From positions 496,001 through 560,000 of the forward strand of contig UBJR01000005.1 of assembly GCA_900465675.1 (NCBI GenBank): DNA of 64,000 nucleotides, given 5' to 3'. The notes under the pieces are model-generated. The model was not told the DNA's origin, did not search any database, and saw only the letters and a list, made by a program, of their open reading frames with translations. This stretch comes from Hyphomicrobiales bacterium (lineage in GTDB: Bacteria > Pseudomonadota > Alphaproteobacteria > Rhizobiales > Rhizobiaceae). Below, in pieces: positions 42,581 to 52,484 of this stretch (position 1 is the stretch's first letter; each line of letters begins with the position of its first letter). Made by a program: the position numbers and the translations under genes.

Positions 42581-42661
42581 AATACGCCGACCGATTGCGC
42601 TTTGCAAGCTGTTTGCTTGTTTGGCGAAATGCAGAGCTCTGGCGCGTCGGCATGACCGAAA

Positions 42662-42699
42662 CGCGAAGGGCCAGCCGTGGTGTCGGCTGGCCCTTCGCG
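42662..42699 (-). terminator. Strong hairpin terminator after ugpC
   Basis: CGCGAAGGGCCAGCCG and CGGCTGGCCCTTCGCG are perfect 16-base arms around TGGTGT. It sits 27 bases past the ugpC stop in the leftward direction, with a short TTT following. It also insulates the HxlR operon from the ugp operon. Confidence 0.8.
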
Positions 42700-42725
42700 G
42701 ATCGCACAAAAATCAGATGGAAGGA

Positions 42726-43771
<1,046 letters not shown>

Positions 43772-43772
<1 letters not shown>

Positions 43773-44620
43773 TACTTCTCCGTCTCCACAAGACCTTTGA
43801 CAAACCAGCGCTGCATCAGCACCACGACGAGGATGGGCGGAATGATCGCAAGGATCGCCGTCACCATCACGAAATTCCAGGGCGTCGCCGCGTCGGTGAA
43901 ATCCACCATCTTCCTGAGCCCGATGATGATGGTGTTCATCTGCGCGTCGTTGGTAACGAGCAGCGGCCAGAGATACTGCGTCCAGCCGTAGATGAACAGG
44001 ATGACAAAGAGCGCCGCGATATTGGTGCGCGACAGCGGTAGCAGGATATCGCGCATGAAGCGGAACGGTCCGGCATTGTCGATGCGCGCCGCCTCCAGCA
44101 ATTCGCCGGGGATCGTCAGGAAGAACTGGCGGAACAGGAAGGTCGCGGTTGCCGAGGCCATCAGCGGCAGGGTCAGCCCCGCATAGGTATCGATCAGGCC
44201 GAGATCGACGATCACCTTGTAGGTCGGCAGGATGCGCACCTCGACCGGCAGCATCAGCGTCACGAAGATCATCCAGAAGAACACCATGCGCAGCGGGAAA
44301 CGGAAGAACACCACCGCGAAGGCCGACAGGAAGGAGATCAGGATCTTGCCGACGGCAATCAGGATCGCCACCACGAAGGTGTTGAAGAGCAGCCGTTCGA
44401 GACTGACGCCGACGGCGCGCTCGACGCCGCCGAACAGCGCCTCGGTGTAATTTTCGGTGAAGTGGCTGCCCGGCAGCAGCGAGATCGGCGGTTTGATGAT
44501 CTCGGCCGACGTCATCGTCGAGGCGATGAACGTGTAATAGATCGGGAAGGCAACGATGATGATGCCGATGATCAGCATCAGATGGCCGATAAGGCTGGCG
44601 ACGGGGCGTTTTTCGATCAT
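43772..44620 (-). CDS. ugpE: UgpE, sn-glycerol-3-phosphate importer permease
   Basis: A 282-residue permease. The first helix [25 protein letters not shown] is followed by [32 protein letters not shown]. The EAA loop reads [32 protein letters not shown], and [21 protein letters not shown] is strongly UgpE-like. It lies nine bases downstream of ugpA and overlaps ugpC by one base. With UgpA it forms the inner-membrane channel for glycerol-3-phosphate or glycerophosphodiesters. Confidence 0.93.
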
Positions 44621-44629
44621 TTCAGACCC

Positions 44630-45511
44630 TCACGCATAATGCACCCGCTTCTCTACGAAGCGGAACTGGAAGGCTGTCAGCGCGATGACGATGATCATCA
44701 GGATCACCGATTGTGCCGCGGACGAGCCGAGATTGAGGTTCACGAAGCCGTCGTTATAGACCTTGTAGACCAGCGTTTCCGTCGCCTTGGCCGGGCCGCC
44801 GCCGGTCACCGAATGGATGATGCCGAAGGTGTCGAAGAAGGCATAGACGGTGTTGACGACGAGCAGGAAGAAGGTGGTCGGCGCCAGCAGCGGGAAGACG
44901 ATGGTCCAGAAGCGGCGGCTGCCGCGGGCGCCGTCGATGGCAGCCGCCTCGATCAGCGATTTCGGGATCGCCTGCAGACCGGCGACGAAGAACAGGAAAT
45001 TGTAGCTGATCTGCTTCCAGGCGGCGGCGACGATAACCAGCGTCATCGCCTGGTTGCCGTTCAGAAGCGGATCCCACATGAAGCCGTTGCGCCGCAGGAT
45101 ATAGGCGAAGGTGCCCATGGCGGGATTGAACATGAAGAGCCAGAGCATGCCGGCGACGGCGGGCGCCACGGCATAGGGCCAGATCAGCAGCGTCCGGTAG
45201 AAGGTCTGCCCGCGCACCACCTTGTCGGCCGCCGTCGCCAGAGCCAGCGCCACGACCATCGAGAGCAGTGCCGTCAGCACGCTGAAGACGACGGTGACAT
45301 AGAGCGAGTTCAGATAATTCGGATCGGCGAAGACGTCGCGAAAATTTGCGAGGCCGACAAAGCCGCTCTTCAGGCCGAATGGATCTTCGCGCTGCATCGA
45401 TTGATAGAGCGCCTGGCTTGCTGGCCAGAAGAAGAAAACCACCGTGAGGATGATCTGCGGGGCGACCAGGAAATAGGGAAGGATCTTGTTCGGAAAGACG
45501 ACGCGCTGCAC
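44630..45511 (-). CDS. ugpA: UgpA, sn-glycerol-3-phosphate importer permease
   Basis: A 293-residue permease starting at GTG 45511 with AAGGAGA upstream; the start gives the family N-terminus ([37 protein letters not shown]). The EAA loop is [29 protein letters not shown], and [24 protein letters not shown] is typical. Longer in-frame sequence to 45646 overlaps ugpB and is not conserved. A hairpin lies in the ugpB-ugpA gap. Confidence 0.93.
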   Translation of the reverse strand: MQRVVFPNKILPYFLVAPQIILTVVFFFWPASQALYQSMQREDPFGLKSGFVGLANFRDVFADPNYLNSLYVTVVFSVLTALLSMVVALALATAADKVVRGQTFYRTLLIWPYAVAPAVAGMLWLFMFNPAMGTFAYILRRNGFMWDPLLNGNQAMTLVIVAAAWKQISYNFLFFVAGLQAIPKSLIEAAAIDGARGSRRFWTIVFPLLAPTTFFLLVVNTVYAFFDTFGIIHSVTGGGPAKATETLVYKVYNDGFVNLNLGSSAAQSVILMIIVIALTAFQFRFVEKRVHYA

Positions 45512-45538
45512 GGCGATCTCCTTGACATGAAGGGGCCA

Positions 45539-45561
45539 CCCGCAGCCTTGAGGGCTGCGGG
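45539..45561 (-). terminator. Intercistronic hairpin between ugpB and ugpA
   Basis: CCCGCAGCC-TTGAG-GGCTGCGGG has nine perfect pairs in the 64-bp gap after the binding-protein gene. Probably stabilises ugpB mRNA and attenuates readthrough, giving more binding protein than permease. Confidence 0.7.
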
Positions 45562-45575
45562 CGGAAACGCCGGTA

Positions 45576-46886
45576 TTACTGGCCGATTGCCTGCTGGATC
45601 GCGGCATTGCCGCGTTCGACGGCCTTGTCGAGCGCTGCCTTGGCATCCTGCTTGCCGGCCAGCATCGCTTCGAACTCTTCGTTCATGATGTCACGCACCT
45701 GCGGCAGGTTGACGAGACGCACGCCCTTGGAGTTTTCGGTCGGCGCCTTGCCCATCATCTGCAGGATCGGCGTTTCGCGGCCCGGGTTCTTTTCGTAGAA
45801 GCCGGACTTCTTGGTGTCTTCATAAGCGGCCATGGTCACCGGCATGTAGCCGGATACCTGATGCAGGCGGGCCTGGATCTTGGTCTGCGACAGGAAGTGG
45901 AAGAACTGGGCGATGCCCTTGTATTCTTCATCGCTCTTGCCGGCGAAGACCCAGAGGCTGGCGCCGCCGGGAATGGTGTTCTGCGGACGTCCTTCGCCTT
46001 CATAATAGGGCAGCTGGCCGATGCCGTAGTTCATGCCCGTCTTGATGATGTCGCCGAGACCTCCGGAGGATTCCGTCATGATGCCGCATTCACCGGAGGT
46101 GAAGAGCTGCTTGGCTTCCGAGGTGCGGCCGCCATAGCGGAACGTGCCGTCCTTGGCGAGATCGGCGATCGCCTGGAAATGCTGGACGAAGAGCGGCGAG
46201 TTGAATGCGAGCTTCACATCGGTGCCGGCAAGGCCGTTCTCGTTCGAGCCGTAGGACACGTTGTTCCATGCGGCCAGGTTCTCGGTCTGGATCCAGGTGA
46301 GCCAGGTCGAGGTCAGGCCGCAGGCAGACGCGCCGCTCGACTTGATCTTCTTGGCGGCTTCGAACACTTCGGGCCAGGTCTTCGGCGGGCTTTCAGGGTC
46401 GAGGCCGGCCTTCTTGAAGGTGTCCTTGTTGTAATAGAGGATCGGCGAGGACGAGTTGTAGGGGAAGGACAGCATCGTGCCGTCGGGCTTCGAATAATAG
46501 GCGGCGATGCCGGGCAGGTATTCCGACTTGTCGAACTTGAAGCCGCCCTTTTCGAGAACCTGGGCTGCCGGCATGATCGCGCCCTCGGCGCCCATCATCA
46601 CGCCGCTGCCGGCATCGAAGACCTGCAGGATCGCGGGCGGCTGCTTGGCGCGGAAGGCGGCGATGCCGGCATTCAGCGCTTCCGGATAGGTGCCCTTGAA
46701 GACCGGGACGATCTTGTAGTCTTTCTGGCTTTCGTTGAATTCCTTGGAGAGCTGGTTGACCACTTCGTTGTTGGCGCCCGCCATGGCGTGCCACCACTGC
46801 AGTTCGGTCACTGCAAAGGCACTCGAAGCGAACGAAAGCGACAAGGTGATGGTTGCCGCGGATGCGGCCATGAAACGAATGGACAT
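45576..46886 (-). CDS. ugpB: UgpB, sn-glycerol-3-phosphate-binding periplasmic protein
   Basis: A 436-residue binding protein with signal peptide [25 protein letters not shown] (cleavage near residue 25). The mature start [56 protein letters not shown] is nearly diagnostic for UgpB, as is [27 protein letters not shown]. It captures glycerol-3-phosphate for the UgpAEC channel, supplying carbon and phosphate. First gene of the operon, so it is usually most expressed. In many bacteria the operon answers to phosphate starvation (PhoB) or glycerol (GlpR). Confidence 0.95.
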   Translation of the reverse strand: MSIRFMAASAATITLSLSFASSAFAVTELQWWHAMAGANNEVVNQLSKEFNESQKDYKIVPVFKGTYPEALNAGIAAFRAKQPPAILQVFDAGSGVMMGAEGAIMPAAQVLEKGGFKFDKSEYLPGIAAYYSKPDGTMLSFPYNSSSPILYYNKDTFKKAGLDPESPPKTWPEVFEAAKKIKSSGASACGLTSTWLTWIQTENLAAWNNVSYGSNENGLAGTDVKLAFNSPLFVQHFQAIADLAKDGTFRYGGRTSEAKQLFTSGECGIMTESSGGLGDIIKTGMNYGIGQLPYYEGEGRPQNTIPGGASLWVFAGKSDEEYKGIAQFFHFLSQTKIQARLHQVSGYMPVTMAAYEDTKKSGFYEKNPGRETPILQMMGKAPTENSKGVRLVNLPQVRDIMNEEFEAMLAGKQDAKAALDKAVERGNAAIQQAIGQ

Positions 46887-47134
46887 GGTTCCTCCCTATG
46901 TGTCCTGCCGCGCCGTTTTGAACGGATTACGGCCTGCCGGCGCAGATCCTCCTCGATCTCACCGGCCGGTTTCGTTACGAAACTTTCCGCATACAAAACG
47001 AAAAGAAACGAACTGGCAAATGAAATTGTGAAGGTTTTGTGACATAGTGTTTGTGACAGTTTTGTCGAGTGCGCCTTTGGTCGAATTCGCAAGCCATCTT
47101 CTCTCCCGCAAGACGACCTGATAGCGTCGCCGCC
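46887..47134. promoter_or_regulatory. Divergent ugpB / aconitase-X regulatory region
   Basis: A 248-bp spacer. GTTTCG-TTA-CGAAAC (46969-46983) is a perfect inverted repeat followed by CGAAA-type repeats to about 47012, suggestive of a GlpR/DeoR-type operator. Two direct TGTGACA repeats at about 47037 and 47051 are spaced 14 bases, not the 11 expected for a PhoB box. Two overlapping promoters are expected here. Confidence 0.45.
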
Positions 47135-48385
47135 ATGCATTCCTCTCTTCAGCTTTCCCCTGATGACAAAGCCCTCTTCGATGGCCGCCACGGTGAGGCG
47201 GCTGCTTTTGCCATGCGGCTTCTCGTCCGTTTCGCCGAGGCTGTCGGCGCCACAAAACTGGTGGACATCGAGGCTGCCCATATCGACGGCTGTCTCTATC
47301 TCGGCGAGGTCAGCCTCGATTTCGTCGAGCGCATGGTGTCCTGGGGCGGCCGCGTCCGGGTGCCGACGACGCTGAATGTCGGCTCGGTCGATCTCATCCA
47401 TCCCGAACTTTTCCGCGGCGACGAGGCGCTTGGTAAGAACGGTGCGCGGTTGATGAGGGCGCATGAGGAGCTCGGCTGCGTCCCGACCTTCACCTGCGCA
47501 CCCTACCAAACGATCTTCCGGCCGCGCTTCGGCGCGCAGATCGCCTGGGCGGAATCGAATGCGATCGTCTTTGCCAATTCGGTGCTCGGCGCCCGCACCA
47601 ACCGCTATGGCGATTTTATCGATCTCTGTTGTGCGCTGACGGGACGGGCGCCCTATTATGGACTTCATGTCACCGAAAACCGGCGGGCGACCGTGCTTGT
47701 CGATATCGAGGAGTTTGCCGAGGGTGAGCGGGATGCCGGGTCGATCTGTGTCGCTGCCGGTCACGCCATCGGCCGCCGTTGCGGCGATCGCATCCCCGTC
47801 ATCCGCGGCCTGCCGAAGGAAAGCTCCGAGGATGACCTGAAGGCGCTCGGTGCCGTTGCCGCATCGGCAGGCGCCGTCGCGCTGTTTCACGCCGTCGGGC
47901 TGACGCCGGAGGCGCCGACGCTGCAGGCGGCCTGCGGCGGGGTCGAACCGCAGGAGACGCTCCGGCTCAGCCGCACCGATATCCGCGACACCATCCGCAA
48001 TCTCTCGACCGTGGCGGAAGGGACACCGCTTGCGGCCATCAGCATGGGAACGCCGCATTTCTCGATCGGCGAATTCGAGCGGCTGATGCCGCTGCTCAGC
48101 GGTGGGAAGGCTACTGTCGATATCTACATCAACACCAACCGAGAGGTCCTGGCGGAGCTTGAAAATCGCGGCTGGCGCGTAACGCTGGAGGCGGCGGGCG
48201 TAACGCTCGTCATCGATACCTGCACCTATGTCACGGCAATCATCCGCGACATGTCGGGTGCGGTGATGACCAACTCGGGCAAGTGGGCCTATTATGCGCC
48301 GGGCAATATCGGCGTCGACGTCGCCTTCGGCTCGCTGGCAGAGTGCATGGCCTCGGCGCGCTCAGGCAAGGTGGTGCGGCTGTGA
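47135..48385 (+). CDS. Aconitase X, large subunit (DUF521)
   Basis: A 416-residue AcnX catalytic subunit. Known bacterial two-subunit AcnX enzymes dehydrate cis-3-hydroxy-L-proline, and archaeal ones act on mevalonate 5-phosphate. Seen are [83 protein letters not shown] and [30 protein letters not shown]. The conserved cysteines are candidate cluster ligands. ATG 47135 fits the family start. It overlaps the small subunit by four bases, as expected for a two-subunit enzyme. Confidence 0.9.
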   Translation: MHSSLQLSPDDKALFDGRHGEAAAFAMRLLVRFAEAVGATKLVDIEAAHIDGCLYLGEVSLDFVERMVSWGGRVRVPTTLNVGSVDLIHPELFRGDEALGKNGARLMRAHEELGCVPTFTCAPYQTIFRPRFGAQIAWAESNAIVFANSVLGARTNRYGDFIDLCCALTGRAPYYGLHVTENRRATVLVDIEEFAEGERDAGSICVAAGHAIGRRCGDRIPVIRGLPKESSEDDLKALGAVAASAGAVALFHAVGLTPEAPTLQAACGGVEPQETLRLSRTDIRDTIRNLSTVAEGTPLAAISMGTPHFSIGEFERLMPLLSGGKATVDIYINTNREVLAELENRGWRVTLEAAGVTLVIDTCTYVTAIIRDMSGAVMTNSGKWAYYAPGNIGVDVAFGSLAECMASARSGKVVRL

Positions 48386-48810
48386 CGGCATTTTCCGCGA
48401 CGACCCTCATGGAAGGCAAGGCCGCGGCCCCAGCCTTCGTGCTCGCCGAGCCGCTCAGCTTCTGGGGCGGCGTGGATTCGGCGACCGGCGAGATCATCGA
48501 TCAGTGGCATCCGCAAAGCGGCCAGTCGATCACCGGCGTGATCCTCGTCATGGAGGCGGGCAGGGGATCAAGCTCGGGAAGCTCGGTGCTCGCCGAAGCA
48601 ATCCGGCTGACGACCGCGCCAGCAGGCATCATCCTCCTGAAGCGCGACGCGATCGTGGTGACCGGCGCGATGGTTGCCGAGGCACTGTACGGCATCGGCT
48701 GTCCGGTAGCACTCGCCCGGCCGGAGGACTGGGCGCAGATTTCGATAGCCACGCATCTGGCGATCGAGGCCGGTGAGCGCGAGGCACAAATCAGAATTAT
48801 CCAGCCCTGA
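48382..48810 (+). CDS. Aconitase X, small subunit (DUF126)
   Basis: A 142-residue swivel-domain partner of AcnX. It starts with GTG inside the large-subunit stop (GTGA). [66 protein letters not shown] contains the family's G-R-G-S-S-S-G-S phosphate-binding-like loop. [28 protein letters not shown] follows. The two polypeptides together form the active site. Sequence upstream of the GTG is unrelated to the family. Confidence 0.9.
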   Translation: MTAFSATTLMEGKAAAPAFVLAEPLSFWGGVDSATGEIIDQWHPQSGQSITGVILVMEAGRGSSSGSSVLAEAIRLTTAPAGIILLKRDAIVVTGAMVAEALYGIGCPVALARPEDWAQISIATHLAIEAGEREAQIRIIQP

Positions 48811-48832
48811 GCGGCTGCGGGAGGAGGAAGTG

Positions 48833-49864
48833 ATGACCAAGACCGAAAAGCCCCTGGCGATCAGCGCGCCCGATCCGCGGACGCTCGATCTGATCTTCAC
48901 CGATGCGGCGCGCCGCGTGCTTCACGACACATACGAGATCGTCGAGGCCGATCCGGACAATATCGCCGGTCTCGGCGACGAGGTTCTCGGCAAGGCGCGC
49001 TACATCATCGGCCAGCCGCCGCTGTCGGAGGAAACGCTGGCGCGGATGACGTCGCTGCGCTGTGTGCTCAATGTCGAGAGCAATCTCATCAACAACATGC
49101 CCTATGACGTGCTCTTCCAGCGCGGCATTCATGTGGTGACGACGGGCCAGGTCTTCGCCGAGCCGGTGGCCGAAATCGGTCTCGGCTTCGCCCTGTCGCT
49201 CGCCCGCGGCATCGTCGATGCCGATGTCGCCTTTCGCGACGGCAACGAGCTCTGGGGCGGCGAGGGCAATGCCAGCGCCCGGCTGATCGCCGGATCGGAG
49301 ATCGGCATCGTCGGCTTCGGCGATCTCGGCAAGGCGCTGCGCCGAGTGCTGTCGGGCTTCCGCGCCAAGGTGCGGGTCTTCGATCCCTGGCAGCCGAAGT
49401 CGATCCTCGAGGAAAACAATGTCGAGGCCGCAAGCCTGGAGGATGTGCTGACGAAGAGCGACTTCGTCTTCGTCGTTGCCGCCGTCACCAGCGAGAACAA
49501 GGGCTTTCTCGGAGCCGAGGCCTTCGCCAGCATGCGCAAGGGAGCGGCCTTCATCCTGCTCAGCCGCGCCGATGTTGTCGATTTCGATGCGCTGATGGCC
49601 GCTGTTGCCTCAGGCCATATCGTGGCGGCAAGCGATGTCTATCCGGAAGAGCCGCTGCCATCCGATCATCCGGTGCGCAAGCTCAAGGGCTTTATCCGCT
49701 CGGCCCACCGCGCCGGAGCGCTCGACAGCGCCTTCAAGAAGATGGGCGACATGGTGCTCGAGGACATGGACCTGATGGACCGCGGCCTGCCGCCGATGCG
49801 CTGCAAGCGGGCCGAACGGGAAACGGTTTCACGCATGCGGTCGAAGGGCGTGAAGATCAACTGA
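48833..49864 (+). CDS. D-2-hydroxyacid dehydrogenase family protein
   Basis: A 343-residue NAD-dependent dehydrogenase. EIGIVGFGDLGKALRRVL is the Rossmann motif (around residue 155), VRVFDPW follows, and LLSRADVVDFDALMAAVASGHIVAASDVYPEEPLPSDHPVRKL covers the active-site arginine and glutamate region. FIRSAHRAG carries the histidine. ATG 48833 lies behind GGGAGGAGGAAG. Being third after AcnX subunits, it may reduce or oxidise a 2-keto or 2-hydroxy product of the same pathway. The conserved core is intact, although the substrate is not evident. Confidence 0.88.
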   Translation: MTKTEKPLAISAPDPRTLDLIFTDAARRVLHDTYEIVEADPDNIAGLGDEVLGKARYIIGQPPLSEETLARMTSLRCVLNVESNLINNMPYDVLFQRGIHVVTTGQVFAEPVAEIGLGFALSLARGIVDADVAFRDGNELWGGEGNASARLIAGSEIGIVGFGDLGKALRRVLSGFRAKVRVFDPWQPKSILEENNVEAASLEDVLTKSDFVFVVAAVTSENKGFLGAEAFASMRKGAAFILLSRADVVDFDALMAAVASGHIVAASDVYPEEPLPSDHPVRKLKGFIRSAHRAGALDSAFKKMGDMVLEDMDLMDRGLPPMRCKRAERETVSRMRSKGVKIN

Positions 49865-49957
49865 TCAAATCTTCGCGGAAGGCTATTCCTCGCATTGTCA
49901 ACGGTGCCCGGTCTTGCTAGGCCGTGGCACCCCAACGCATTCCCATCGCAGGCTTCC

Positions 49958-50863
49958 ATGTTCTCCAGATCGACCGATGAGGCGCCTTCCCCGCTGGTGG
50001 GAATTGCCCTTGCCTGCATCGGCTATTCGCTGTTTGCCATCCAGGACGCCGTCGTCAAGTGGCTGGTCGCCGACTATGCCGTGCCGCAGATCCTGTTCAT
50101 CCGCAGCGTGATGATCGTCGGCTTCTCGGCCTTCTTCATCCACCGCAACCGGCATCCGTCGATCCTGAAAAGCCAGCACAGAAGTTCCGTTCTGCTGCGC
50201 GCCGTTCTGATGCTCGGCGCCTGGCTTGCCTATTATTCCGCGGCCCGCCATCTCGGGCTCGCCGAAATCACCACGATGTATTTCTCGGCACCCGTTATCA
50301 CCGTCGTGCTGTCGATCTTCATCCTGCGCGAAAATGTCGGGCCGATCCGCTGGCTGGCCTGCATCGGCGGCTTCATCGGCGTCGTTCTGGCCGCCAATCC
50401 AGTTGAAGCGCCGAGCCTCATTCCCGCCGGCATGGTGTTTTTCGCCGGCTTCTGCTGGGCTTGGAGCACCATTCTCGTGCGCCTCGTCAGCCGTACGGAA
50501 AGTACCGTCAACCAGATGCTGGCAACAGGCGTTCTGTTCGTCATCGTCTGCGGCGCCGCACTGCCCTTCGTCTGGAAAACCCCGGATGCTTTCGGCTGGG
50601 CACTGATGATCGGCCTCGGCTGCATCAGCGCGGCCGGTCAGTACATCCTTTACGAAGGCTTCCGCTATGCGCCGGCCTCTACACTGGCGCCGATCGAATA
50701 TAGCGGCCTGATCTGGGCTTTCCTCTATGGTTACCTGATCTGGGCCGAAATCCCGACGTTGAATGTCGTTGCCGGGGCCCTGCTGATCGTCGGCTCCAGC
50801 CTGGTGCTGATCTGGTGGGAGCGGCGCCTCGTGATCATCTCGCGGCGCCGCCTGACGGCTTAA
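49958..50863 (+). CDS. EamA/DMT-family transporter
   Basis: A 301-residue membrane protein with ten predicted helices in two EamA halves: GIALACIGYSLFAIQDAVVKWLVADYAVPQILFIRSVMIVGFSAFF, then PAGMVFFAGFCWAWSTILVRLV. LAPIEYSGLIWAFLYGYLIWAEIPTLNVVAGALLIVGSSLVLIWWERR is the typical end. Members move metabolites such as amino acids. It lies 93 bases after the dehydrogenase and may carry the AcnX substrate. ATG 49958 gives the usual short N-terminus. Its stop overlaps the convergent gene's stop by four bases. Confidence 0.87.
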   Translation: MFSRSTDEAPSPLVGIALACIGYSLFAIQDAVVKWLVADYAVPQILFIRSVMIVGFSAFFIHRNRHPSILKSQHRSSVLLRAVLMLGAWLAYYSAARHLGLAEITTMYFSAPVITVVLSIFILRENVGPIRWLACIGGFIGVVLAANPVEAPSLIPAGMVFFAGFCWAWSTILVRLVSRTESTVNQMLATGVLFVIVCGAALPFVWKTPDAFGWALMIGLGCISAAGQYILYEGFRYAPASTLAPIEYSGLIWAFLYGYLIWAEIPTLNVVAGALLIVGSSLVLIWWERRLVIISRRRLTA

Positions 50864-52224
50864 TCGCGAACCAGCACATGCCCTGACTTCAGCCAGAATG
50901 GCGGGAGATAGAGCGGCGTCGATGACAGCGGCAGGATGCTGTCCTTGACCGCGACACCCAGCTTGTCCGCCATGAAGCTACGGCGCGCGGCGATGCGCGC
51001 ATGCATGGCCGGATAGCGCTGCCTGATCTCCTCCCTCAGTGCTTCGTCGGCGAAGGCAACGGCATCTTCGCTGTTCAGCGCCCAACCAGCTGGCATCGGC
51101 ACGGGAATGACATCCACCTGGAACGGCATGCCGGAGCGAAGCCGATCCGTGGAGCCCGGCTGCACCGGCGAATGCAGCCATTCCTCGTGGCTGCCGAGAT
51201 GGCCGGGGTTGAGCGCAGAGTTAAGCCCCGCCGACTTCAGCTTGCCGGTCACCGCCTCGAAGAGCGCGCCGCCGGTGACACCGATATCCGATGTTTCGTA
51301 CCAGGTCATCAGCGCCTCGAAATAGGCTTTCGCCGGCTTCAGGAAGTCGTGGTCGTGGTCAGCAAGCAATCCGGCGCGCGATGACAGTGCACCCCAGTAG
51401 CCGAGCGCCGTGGTGACGCCGTCGCCGCGCTTCAGCTTTCGCGCCGTCGGGCTGCGCAGGCCGATGATGTGTTCGCCCTTGCTGACTGAGGCAAACATCG
51501 TGTGGACGTTGAGCGGATCGCCTTCATAGCCGAGCCGTCCGAGCGCCTCGAATTCCGTATCGCCTTCGCGCACGCCTGAAATGACCCTCCAGAGCGCCGT
51601 CGAGCAGCGCGCAGCCGCCCACTCGAAAACCGCGAGCTGATCGACATCGACAACGGAACGCAAGCCGTCCTGCGGATGCATCAGCACTTCGGTTCGATCG
51701 ACGAGCTTGCCGCCACTGCCGATGGCGCGGCTCAGGATCTTCACGATGAAGTCAGGCACGAAGAAGCTTTGTGCGTAATCGTCATCTTCCTCGGCAGAAA
51801 GATATTTCCAGCCCACCAGTCCAATGCTGTCTCCAGGCGTGATACCGGCATCCTTGAGACGGTCGGCAAAGCGCGGGTTCTCAGAGCGGTCCTGACCCAT
51901 CAGGCTGAAGCTCTGCGCGCGCAACACTTCGATGCCGGGCAGCCGGGCGAGCGCCGTATAGCTCTCGGATTCGTTGCCGGTGATGATGACGCGCTTGCCG
52001 CCTTTGCCGAGCATCAACAGCGCCTCCTCGAAACGCGGCTCGAATCCGGAGAGGAACATGATGTTTCCGAAATGCTCCCGGTCGGCATAGACGACGAGCC
52101 AGTCCGTCCCGGCATTCTTCAGCGCTGCTTCGGCGCGCGCTGCATAGGTGGCGGCGGGAATCTGCGGCTGTTCGCCGAGCGGACCGAAATCCGGAAGGGC
52201 GACGGGGGCGAGCGAAATGGTCAT
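50860..52224 (-). CDS. M24-fold (creatinase/aminopeptidase P-like) protein, probable non-metal form
   Basis: A 454-residue pita-bread-fold protein with a creatinase-type N-terminal domain (about 25-170). In the catalytic half, where M24 metallopeptidases have two metal aspartates, the sequence reads TALGYWGALSSRAGLL with no aspartate. HLGSHEEWLHSP keeps a histidine and NSEDAVAFADE an acidic pair. Like creatinase, it may be a metal-independent hydrolase, or inactive. ATG 52224 follows GGAGGAAAAC. It converges with and overlaps the EamA gene. Operons for hydroxyectoine use also hold M24 proteins (EutD), so a role in amino-acid derivative breakdown is possible. Confidence 0.78.
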   Translation of the reverse strand: MTISLAPVALPDFGPLGEQPQIPAATYAARAEAALKNAGTDWLVVYADREHFGNIMFLSGFEPRFEEALLMLGKGGKRVIITGNESESYTALARLPGIEVLRAQSFSLMGQDRSENPRFADRLKDAGITPGDSIGLVGWKYLSAEEDDDYAQSFFVPDFIVKILSRAIGSGGKLVDRTEVLMHPQDGLRSVVDVDQLAVFEWAAARCSTALWRVISGVREGDTEFEALGRLGYEGDPLNVHTMFASVSKGEHIIGLRSPTARKLKRGDGVTTALGYWGALSSRAGLLADHDHDFLKPAKAYFEALMTWYETSDIGVTGGALFEAVTGKLKSAGLNSALNPGHLGSHEEWLHSPVQPGSTDRLRSGMPFQVDVIPVPMPAGWALNSEDAVAFADEALREEIRQRYPAMHARIAARRSFMADKLGVAVKDSILPLSSTPLYLPPFWLKSGHVLVRD

Positions 52225-52484
52225 GTTTTCCTCCGATGCGCCCGCTCCAAACCGGGCTCGACGGATATGGCGAGATGGCGGCCGCAAGGTCAATCGGCAA
52301 AGGCCACCCATTGCAAAAATGTCGTGATGGCACATTCTAATTTTCGAATGATGCGCAACCGCGCCATTCTTGGCCCGGAAATTCCGCAACCGCAGTGCTA
52401 CTATCGCGTTACATGCCAAGGGAGCGGAAGAGGAGCCCTCCCAAGGTGTCATGGTTCACCACTGCGATCTCGGGAGGAGAGCAG
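52225..52484. promoter_or_regulatory. Divergent spacer between M24-like gene and indolepyruvate oxidoreductase
   Basis: A 260-bp gene-free region. It holds CATTC (52333-52337) and GAATG (52346-52350) as a short dyad, AT-rich between, which is the sort of site read by Lrp/AsnC regulators. I cannot assign promoters. GGAGGAGAGCAG at its right end is the oxidoreductase ribosome site. Confidence 0.35.

Noticed and set aside
47030..47060. PhoB box before ugpB
   Set aside because: The TGTGACA direct repeats are 14 bases apart, whereas Pho-box half-sites repeat every 11; kept only as a weak observation.
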